Below are positions 56,655-64,000 of a stretch of DNA of 64,000 nucleotides, piece after piece. The stretch comes from Oryzias latipes (taxonomy: Eukaryota; Chordata; Actinopteri; Beloniformes; Adrianichthyidae): contig NC_019859.2 in the NCBI RefSeq assembly GCF_002234675.1, positions 1,193,740 to 1,257,739 on the forward strand, read 5' to 3'. The position numbers and the translations under genes are program-made. Each line of letters starts with the position of its first letter. Position 1 is the first letter of the stretch. The notes under the pieces are model-generated. The model was not told where the DNA came from. It saw only the letters and a program-made list of their open reading frames with translations, and searched no databases.

Positions 56655-57438
56655 TGTTGCACCGAATAAAGACTGATAACCTGCCGAAAGGAAGTCAAAG
56701 TTTTATTAACACAGGATCATTATTTGTAGTACAATACCTTTATACCGATGACACCACATCAAACGTGCAGAAAAGAAGAATCGCAATTAATGCAAAACCA
56801 AAAAATAAAAAATTCAAACATGCAAGAAAACTGTGATGCACAGCACACTCGGTCAGATTTGTCACTTAAAAATAATGTCCAATATAAATGAGAGGAAGTG
56901 ACTTTAACAAAATGACAAACAAAATAGACAGAAATAGTCCGCTCCTGCACTTGATTAGTCAATCATGCCGCACGAGCCCGTGAGGAGCGGACAAACAAAA
57001 CACAAAAAACTAAAAACAGGACAGCAGGGCACAGTATTCCAACACTAAAAACAGAAGAAGCACCATATTAAAAACATTTGATAAAAAATAATTTACCGTT
57101 TGTTTAAAATATACCTCTGCTGCAATAAAAGTGTAAAATACCTGGTGCGTCGCAAAACCTCACGCCCAGTCTTTAAAACCCCCAGTAAAACAGGATCTAC
57201 CTCTGCCGTGATCCTGTCATAAAAATAAAAAATAAAACATCAAGCAGTGCTTAAAAACATCATCCACAGGTAAAGATCACAGCAGTCTTACCGCACTCTG
57301 CTCAAGCCAACTCACGCTGCTCCCTGAGCTAACCGGCTTTCTCACAGGAAGTCAGCACCATAGCAACCACACGTCAACTTCCTTTTTATACCCTCCGAAC
57401 AATGGGTATAGCGACACCTTCAGGTGACTCCCGTTACA
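56655..57438 (-). repeat. LTR of the gypsy element (3' copy)
   Basis: 784 bp, TG...CA ends, nearly identical to the other LTR. Confidence 0.95.
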
Positions 57439-57448
57439 TCTCTCCCCC

Positions 57449-60400
57449 TCAAAGTGCATCGTCGACCCGACGATGTGGGTCCACCGAGACCTTTGCCGAC
57501 ATAGGCAATTTATGTGGGTTAGAATGTTGGCCTGCTGTTTTTCGGGTTGACCTCCTGGGCTCACAAACTAGAGGCCTGTCAATTCCTTCTGTGAGCTCCT
57601 GACCTTGAGGAGGTTGCATCTGAGGTGGTACCTCATCATCGTGTACATTCAATGGGTCGTCCAATTGAAGCTCAATGCCATTATTCACACCACCTTCCTC
57701 CTGTGCATGCTCCGGAGCTTCCCCCTTTACCAAAACATCCTCAGCCAACTTCCTCTCAGGGATACTCCGTAACTCGGCCCTGTGTACCCGTCTCAGGGGG
57801 CCATCCTGACCTGCAGGTGCAACAGAATACACAACACCTTGTGGAGATGGTGGACAAACAATCTGATAGGGAGTTGGGTCCCAAAAGTCTTGGATTTTAT
57901 TCCTTCCCCTAGCTCCATGATTCCGAGTGTACACGAAATCACCCTCCTCAAAATCTGGGGCCAGACACTGATCCTGCATCTTCAAGTCTCTTTGTGCCCT
58001 GACGTTTTCCATCCTACGCTGCACTGCTTCATAGGCCACAGCTAAAGAGCTCTGGTGCTCTTCAAGCCATTCGTCCAAAGGGACATCATGTTCTGTGTCA
58101 CTTCCCAGCAAAAAATCTACTGGTAACCTCGGTTCTCTGCCAAACATCAGAAAATATGGGGTCATACCAGTTGATTGGTGGACAGTCGTGTTGTAGGCGA
58201 ATGTGACTTGAGAAAGGTGCCGAGGCCATCTGCGTTTCTGTTCAGGAGGTAATGTTCGTAAGAGGTCATGCAGTGTACGGTTAAAGCGTTCACATTGGCC
58301 ATTCCCTTGGGGATGGTAAGGGGTTGTGCGGCTTTTGTCGATCTGATAAAATTTGCAAAGCCGGTGTACTAAATTACTTTCAAAATTCCGCCCCTGGTCT
58401 GAATGAATGCGGGCTGGGGGACCAAACAGTTGAAACCAATGTTTCACTAGTGCCTCTGCAACAGTGCTAGCTCGTTGATCTTTTGTAGGGACCGTTTGTG
58501 TATATTTTGAGAACACATCTGTCATCACCAAAACGTTCTCCCTACCATCAGTAGCCGGATCCAACACAGTAAAATCTATTGCCAGAATTTCGTGAGGTCG
58601 AGAGGCTTTCACTGAACCCATATAGGTTTTTACTTTTGGCTGTAATGCTTTTGACAACACGCACCTCTCACAGGTCCTGCACCACTTCTCCACATCTGAA
58701 TACATGTTCGGCCAATAATACCTCGACCGAATCAACTGCAAGGTCCGTTCGGTGCCCTGATGGCCATGGTCATCATGCAGGGAGTGAAGAATGGACTCCT
58801 GTAAAGACTGAGGCAGCACCAACTGATTTGTTTCTCCATGTCCGTCTGAACCGTAAATACAGCGGTAGAGCACCGACTCGTGCTCCCGGAGACGCTTCCA
58901 CTGCCTTATCAATTCCCGGACTGGTTTACTTAACCCGTGCCTCTCTCTTGCATCTGGCATTTTGCCTCTTTCCCAGTATTTTATAAAGGGACCAAGGACA
59001 GGGTCTTGCCGCTGTAAGGTGTAGAGGTCTGAAGGAGACAACCCAGGTAAAGTACTCATCTCCGCTTGCACCCCTAAAACCCTCTCAGTTTCCAAAGGCC
59101 TGGCCCCTGACAACTCCAACACTGGATGCTGACGGGACAATGCATCAGCATTGGCATTTTGGGAACCTGGGCGATATTTTATTGTTAAATCAAATGCTGC
59201 CAGCTCAGATGCCCACCTCTGCTCGGTGGCACCCAACTTTGCTGTCGCTAGATGACTTAACGGGTTGTTGTCCGTGAACACTGTGCATGCGTTCCCCAGC
59301 AGATACTCCCGAAACTTCTCTGTAACCGCCCACTTAAGTGCCACAAGCTCCAACTTCATGGAGCTGTAGTTATTCATGTTCCTTTCGGTAGGCTTTAAGC
59401 TACGACTTGCAAAAGCCACAGGGCGCCGCTTACCCTCATGCTCTTGAGACAGTACAGCCCCCAACCCTCCATGACTAGCATCTACCTCCAGCACAAAGGG
59501 CTTCTGAAAGTCTGCATAAGCAAGAACAGGGGCAGTTATTAAAGCAGTCTTCAGTTCCTGAAAGCTTTCCTCACACTCTGCATCCCAGAATTCATCCACT
59601 GGCTTTTTAGGCGTCTTACCCTTTCTTCCAGGAGGAAGAAGTCTGGCCACCAAACTGTTTAATGGAGAAGCAATTTTTGCAAACCCAGCGATAAACCTTC
59701 TGTAGTAGCTCGCAAACCCCAAAAAAGATCTGAGGTCAGCTAGGTTAGCTGGTCTTCTCCAGTCACGGACCACAGCCGCTTTCTCTGGATCAGTCGACAC
59801 TCCCTCAGCTGAAACCACATGGCCCAAATACTTCACCTGCTTCTGAAAAAAATGGCACTTTGAAAGTTTTACCTTTAGGCCCTGGGCGTCTAACCGAGAA
59901 AAAACTTGTTCTAAACGTTGCAGATGTTGTTCAACGGAAGAAGAAAAAATAATGACATCATCCAGATACAGTAGCACAGACTGAAAACGACAGTCCCCAA
60001 AAAGTCTTTCCATGAGGCGCTGGAAAGTGCTGGGTGCGTTGCATAACCCAAAAGGCATTCGATTGAACTCGAATAAACCAAACGGTGTGCAAAAAGCTGT
60101 TTTTGCCTTGTCCTTTTCAGCCACCTCCACCTGGCTGTATCCACTGGCTAAATCGAGTGTTGTGAACCACTGTGCCCCAGCCAAAGCATCCAAGGACTCA
60201 TCAATTCTTGGCGAGGGGAATGCATCTTTTCTGGTCCTAGCATTCAGCTGCCTGTAATCTACGCACATTCTAAGACCACCATCCTTTTTTTGCACAAGCA
60301 CAATGGGTGATGCATAGGGGCTGCTGCTTTCTCGGATAACCTGACTTTGTAGCAACTGTTGGATGTGGCTGCGTGCCAGCTCATACTGGGAGGGAGGAAT

Positions 60401-61477
60401 TCTTCTGTATGGCTGTCTGACTGGTGTTTCATCTAATAGTGGGATCTCATGTGTCATTAGATTTGTGCAGCCCACATCAAGGTCATCCTTAGCAAAAACT
60501 CTGTTGTATTTTGACAACAGAGCCTTAACCCGCTCTTTGTCCCTTTCATCCAGATGCTCAAGCTGTGGCAGAATTGAGTCAGTGGGATCTGGAGTAACTT
60601 CGGAGCTAAAGATCGTGGCCACACAACTTTCAGAATTAACTGAAATGCATGCCTCAGGTCCACTCCCCTGTACCACACAAACCGTTTGGACTGTAGCCAC
60701 CACTCTCCGGGGTGTTAGCCATGCCTCACTCGTACCTACATTGGTAATGGGGACATATGTCCTACCTCCTTGTGCTTTCACTAAGGAAGGCGAAACCAAC
60801 AGGCCCTCAGGCAGACCATTACCCTCTGGCCCCAAGGGCTCAACACAAAGATCTACATGTTGATGTGCAGGCATATGTGGACATGTCACAGGGACATACA
60901 CCAGGCTACCCGGAGGAATGCAAACAGGCTTCTTACCCTGCACACGTACAGGATAAGGGTCAGGAGAGTTATTAATTACCTCTATCATCTGGCAGAATCT
61001 CAGGGCCTTCCTCCAACTCTGCGGTGCAGCCTTAAAGAATGGGGCCTCCCAAAGGTCTGGGCCATATTGCTTGTGTAATTCACTAAACAAAGGGTTAAAC
61101 ACATTCATTCCCAACACCCCAGGCACAGAAACCTTCCTTTGCTTCACGGAATAGTCCATTGGGTCTTTCACGATCAATATGCCTCGGCTGGGAAGGGTTA
61201 CACCCAGTACTGTGACATCCAACTCAATGTAACCCAAGTATGGAATGTTCAATCCATTTGCAGCTTTCAGGCCCAGCCACCCACAGTCTTTAAGGCTTTG
61301 TTCAGACAGGTGAGAAAAGTTAGTTTGAAAACAACTTTCGGTTAGGGTGGTGACCATAGACCCTGTATCCATCAGACATGGAACCATAACGCCTGCAAAA
61401 TTAACCTCCCTCTCCACACACTCGCCAATCAGCCTGTTCATTTGAAGATCATCAATGGAGCCGTGCAAACCCCCCAC
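57449..61477 (-). CDS. gypsy element pol region
   Basis: About 1,340 codons. An aspartic protease motif (LMDTGS), RT (YLDDV catalytic box), RNase H (LEVDASHGGLG) and an integrase with an HHCC zinc finger and D-D-E core (AIDFTV, SDQGRNF, HPQGNGQCERFN) occur in that order. The family's Pol is a polyprotein cut by its own protease. Treated here as a fossil element; it looks largely whole. Confidence 0.93.
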   Translation of the reverse strand: MGGLHGSIDDLQMNRLIGECVEREVNFAGVMVPCLMDTGSMVTTLTESCFQTNFSHLSEQSLKDCGWLGLKAANGLNIPYLGYIELDVTVLGVTLPSRGILIVKDPMDYSVKQRKVSVPGVLGMNVFNPLFSELHKQYGPDLWEAPFFKAAPQSWRKALRFCQMIEVINNSPDPYPVRVQGKKPVCIPPGSLVYVPVTCPHMPAHQHVDLCVEPLGPEGNGLPEGLLVSPSLVKAQGGRTYVPITNVGTSEAWLTPRRVVATVQTVCVVQGSGPEACISVNSESCVATIFSSEVTPDPTDSILPQLEHLDERDKERVKALLSKYNRVFAKDDLDVGCTNLMTHEIPLLDETPVRQPYRRIPPSQYELARSHIQQLLQSQVIRESSSPYASPIVLVQKKDGGLRMCVDYRQLNARTRKDAFPSPRIDESLDALAGAQWFTTLDLASGYSQVEVAEKDKAKTAFCTPFGLFEFNRMPFGLCNAPSTFQRLMERLFGDCRFQSVLLYLDDVIIFSSSVEQHLQRLEQVFSRLDAQGLKVKLSKCHFFQKQVKYLGHVVSAEGVSTDPEKAAVVRDWRRPANLADLRSFLGFASYYRRFIAGFAKIASPLNSLVARLLPPGRKGKTPKKPVDEFWDAECEESFQELKTALITAPVLAYADFQKPFVLEVDASHGGLGAVLSQEHEGKRRPVAFASRSLKPTERNMNNYSSMKLELVALKWAVTEKFREYLLGNACTVFTDNNPLSHLATAKLGATEQRWASELAAFDLTIKYRPGSQNANADALSRQHPVLELSGARPLETERVLGVQAEMSTLPGLSPSDLYTLQRQDPVLGPFIKYWERGKMPDARERHGLSKPVRELIRQWKRLREHESVLYRCIYGSDGHGETNQLVLPQSLQESILHSLHDDHGHQGTERTLQLIRSRYYWPNMYSDVEKWCRTCERCVLSKALQPKVKTYMGSVKASRPHEILAIDFTVLDPATDGRENVLVMTDVFSKYTQTVPTKDQRASTVAEALVKHWFQLFGPPARIHSDQGRNFESNLVHRLCKFYQIDKSRTTPYHPQGNGQCERFNRTLHDLLRTLPPEQKRRWPRHLSQVTFAYNTTVHQSTGMTPYFLMFGREPRLPVDFLLGSDTEHDVPLDEWLEEHQSSLAVAYEAVQRRMENVRAQRDLKMQDQCLAPDFEEGDFVYTRNHGARGRNKIQDFWDPTPYQIVCPPSPQGVVYSVAPAGQDGPLRRVHRAELRSIPERKLAEDVLVKGEAPEHAQEEGGVNNGIELQLDDPLNVHDDEVPPQMQPPQGQELTEGIDRPLVCEPRRSTRKTAGQHSNPHKLPMSAKVSVDPHRRVDDAL

Positions 61478-61506
61478 CAGTGTTTGGCTCTGTGCACTGG
61501 CGGGTT

Positions 61507-62578
61507 CTAGTTTCCCGCTGGTTTTGATGGCATTCCAGTCACACTCGCTCCCCTTTTAACATTTCCAGGGCAAAACCTGGCAATATGCCCACTCTGTTCG
61601 CACCTGAAGCAGATTGGTTTCCCATCTACAGTTCTTCTGGGTCTCATTGTGTGTACTCTAGAGGGAGGGGGACTCTGAGGTGTGAGGGCCTTAATGACCA
61701 ATTCTAGCTGTGTCTGTTGTGCTTTCAGTAAAGATATTAATTCACCAAATTCTGAGGTGGTAGAGGTGGCACTCACAAGAGGCAGCCATTGTACTACAGT
61801 TAAGCTTTAGAGGCTGGTTTCCATAATGTGCCATCCACCTAGTGGCTTCACCCCTTACTTCGCGAATAGTCCACTGTGCGTTGACATTAACCAGATCTTT
61901 CAACCTCATCCTCAATGCTGGATTACTGACACCATCACAGAATTGGTCACGCAGGTCTTTGGTCGCTGTAACAGCGGCATGCACATCAGATTTTACTATT
62001 TTCTCCATGAGTTCCATTAAAGAATGTGAATAATCGATTAACGATTCACTCTCTTGTTGCTTGCGGTTAAAAAACTTTCTTTGTAATGTAACTCGATAGT
62101 GTGTTCCACCGTAAACGTCTTTAAGAGCCGCAAATATACTCTCAACACATTCTCTCTGATCTCTGGGCAAAAATTTTATCTCTGTACGTGCAGCTCCCTC
62201 AAGATGATCAAAAACAATTTGGGCTCGTTCATTCTCACATCTTCCCCTGGTTTGTACAGCAATGGTCATTTGTGCAATCCATTCATCCAAAGTCAATGAG
62301 TCTGTATTGTCCAGTTTTCCTGAAAAAACAGGCAGCGTTCTGTCCTGCTGCACATAGATCACTGGAGTTGATCTTACAGTCTCAATGTTCGCATTTGAGG
62401 CTCCAGGTGAGGATGACGGTCCGGGGTTTGTGGCTGCCGCTCTCAAAGTAGTAAGTTCAGTTTCCAGGTCCCTTATCTGCCGTGACATGTCCTGCTCCTC
62501 AGACTCCATGACTCCTGGGAAGATACTGCCCCTGCTGTCCTCAAAAATAAGTAGAAAACAATACTCTGCAGAGTTCAC
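61507..62578 (-). CDS. gypsy element gag region with zinc knuckle
   Basis: An N-terminal coiled-coil-like stretch (QIRDLETELTTLRAAA), a capsid-type region (LPVFSGKLDNTDSLTLDEWI) and, in the last part, one CCHC knuckle (CFRCEQSGHIARFC) that binds RNA. The capsid region resembles the gypsy Gags from which vertebrate PNMA-type genes derive. The blocks are not all in one frame. Confidence 0.85.
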
Positions 62579-62631
62579 ACAAAAAAAAAATCAAGTCACT
62601 CCCCTTTGGTAATCCTGCCGACAACGCCAAA

Positions 62632-63412
62632 TGTTGCACCGAATAAAGACTGATAACCTGCCGAAAGGAAGTCAAAGTTTTATTAACACAGGATCATTAT
62701 TTGTAGTACAATACCTTTATACCGATGACACCACATCAAACGTGCAGAAAAGAATCGCAATTAATGCAAAACCAAAAAATAAAAAATTCAAACATGCAAG
62801 AAAACTGTGATGCACAGCACACTCGGTCAGATATGTCACTTAAAAATAATGTCCAATATAAATGAGAGGAAGTGACTTTAACAAAATGACAAACAAAATA
62901 GACAGAAATAGTCCGCTCCTGCACTTGATTAGTCAATCATGCCGCACGAGCCCGTGAGGAGCGGACAAACAAAACACAAAAAACTAAAAACAGGACAGCA
63001 GGGCACAGTATTCCAACACTAAAAACAGAAGAAGCACCATATTAAAAACATTTGATAAAAAATAATTTACCGTTTGTTTAAAATATACCTCTGCTGCAAT
63101 AAAAGTGTAAAATACCTGGTGCGTCGCAAAACCTCACGCCCAGTCTTTAAAACCCCCAGTAAAACAGGATCTACCTCTGCCGTGATCCTGTCATAAAAAT
63201 AAAAAATAAAACATCAAGCAGTGCTTAAAAACATCATCCACAGGTAAAGATCACAGCAGTCTTACCGCACTCTGCTCAAGCCAACTCACGCTGCTCTCTG
63301 AGCTAACCGGCTTTCTCACAGGAAGTCAGCACCATAGCAACCACACGTCAACTTCCTTTTTATACCCTCCGAACAATGGGTATAGCGACACCTTCAGGTG
63401 ACTCCCGTTACA
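62632..63412 (-). repeat. LTR of the gypsy element (5' copy)
   Basis: 781 bp; transcription of the element would start here on the minus strand. Confidence 0.95.
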
Positions 63413-63560
63413 ATTGATATGCATTTATTTTTATTGATATATTCCAATATTACAACACAGTTGTCTCAACGGGCTTCAATGATTGTAGAAAACAGAAAAT
63501 CATCAGAAGTTTCTGGGACAGTTTTTCCTAAAGTTAGTTACAGGTCAAGCTAGCAGGTTC
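63413..63560. repeat. fragment like the 42.3/54.6-kb repeat
   Basis: TTTATTTTTATTGATATATT then ACAACACAGTTGTCTCAACG + GGCTTCAA resembles the left end of the dispersed repeat at 54.6 kb. Short and diverged. Confidence 0.35.
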
Positions 63561-63569
63561 ATTTAACAC

Positions 63570-64000
63570 ATGAGATGAGATGAGACAGACTTTATTTCTT
63601 GAAATCCAGTTGTCTGCAGCAGAAAAAACGACCTTCAAGCTAAAGTAAAGTGACCTTCAGGTTGAACAGAACAACATTATAGAAGAACAGAAGAACATCT
63701 GCAAAGAGAATGAAATGAAACAAAAGAAATGAATCAATAAAAATACACACCAAAACAACCGTCATGAGAACAACAACAGAAAACAACAACTGCAACAGAA
63801 AAGAAATCAACAAATGAATGAAAAACACCGCGTGGCACATAGAGATCCACTGTAACACTGTGTTACAGTCTGATGGATGTGGGGGGGTGACCTGCAGTAG
63901 CTCCTTCTTGCCCTGTGGGGGTAACAGTCTGGTGATGAAGGAGCCTCTACGGTGCAGGGGGTGGGGGGCTATCCATGATGGATGTCAGCTTAGCCAGCAT
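63570..64000 (-). mobile_element. Rex1/CR1-type LINE 3' end (runs off right edge)
   Basis: The tail on the minus strand is ATAAAGTCTGTCTCATCTCATCTCATG, a short tandem tail. The coding relic at about 63999-63890 reads LAKLTSIMDSPP ... RGSFITRLLP, like the LNKLLSIMDNPEHPLH block of the 26-kb LINE. Frame broken. Confidence 0.6.

Larger units (their letters stand above)
56655..63412 (-). mobile_element. Ty3/gypsy LTR retrotransposon, nearly whole, young
   Basis: A 6.76-kb minus-strand element with LTRs at 56655-57438 and 62632-63412 (TGTTGCACCG...CCCGTTACA), flanked by a 4-bp ATTG. The LTRs differ by about two substitutions and one 3-bp indel in about 780 bp, so the insertion is recent. Parts in order: primer-binding region beside the right LTR, gag, zinc knuckle, then pol with protease, RT, RNase H and integrase, the Ty3/gypsy order. 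The coding blocks lie in more than one frame, as frameshifting elements allow. It looks almost whole, with perhaps one or two breaks. Clade within Ty3/gypsy not settled. Confidence 0.93.

Overview
The window looks like a teleost fish chromosome segment. The grounds are a fish-type FISNA-NACHT NLR gene with 174-bp leucine-rich-repeat exons, a CD22/Siglec-like immunoglobulin receptor, replication-type histone genes ending in 3' stem-loops, and a load of fish-typical repeats (Rex/CR1, L2, L1, RTE, THAP-containing Harbinger relatives, tRNA-derived SINEs, Ty3/gypsy). The species cannot be named from sequence alone.

Layout. 1-3.9 kb: 5' part of an NLRC3-like NLR gene on the minus strand, seven exons with matching splice phases, running off the left edge. 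4-8.8 kb: no gene seen; a candidate MITE, a near-perfect hairpin, and a SINE split by a solo LTR. 8.8-14.4 kb: a decayed L1-type LINE with an L2-type LINE inside it. 14.8-23 kb: histone array 1 (H2B, H4, H1, all minus), carrying two DNA-transposon insertions. 24.4-36.3 kb: a CD22-like inhibitory receptor gene on the minus strand (V, four C2 domains, TM, ITIM tail); one intron holds a Rex/CR1 LINE and another, about 8 kb long, holds a THAP transposon relic, an RTE LINE with an open 997-codon frame, and a mariner-type remnant carrying a SINE. 37.4-38.7 kb: a second V-C2 exon pair. 39.1-41.4 kb: a broken ISL2EU-type (THAP + DDE) transposon with a TTAA-flanked MITE inside. 41.4-45.6 kb: unclassified repeats with inverted ends, a 22-bp-unit minisatellite and a diverged duplication. 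46.3-53 kb: histone array 2, complete (H2A minus and H3 plus divergent, then H2B, H4, H1 minus). 53-56.6 kb: SINE and LINE fragments. 56.65-63.4 kb: a young, nearly whole Ty3/gypsy element on the minus strand. 63.5-64 kb: 3' end of another Rex/CR1 LINE.

How the parts relate. The two histone arrays are duplicates: H2B, H4 and H1 proteins are identical between copies and the flanks still align. Array 2 therefore shows the uninterrupted site for two insertions in array 1: a hAT-like element with a perfect 8-bp target duplication downstream of the H1 promoter, and a TIR element with a Myb/SANT-like ORF start between H4 and H1. The five histone genes together supply the nucleosome core and linker and share the 3'-processing signal of S-phase mRNAs. 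The NLR and CD22-like genes are both immune-receptor families that expand in tandem in fish.

Nothing here is convincingly a wholly new system. The most distinctive items are the SINE that joins a tRNA-like head to both ends of the RTE seen next to it, the palindromic TTCGAA minisatellite, and an unclassified repeat family with ATGGCCCGCAG inverted ends.
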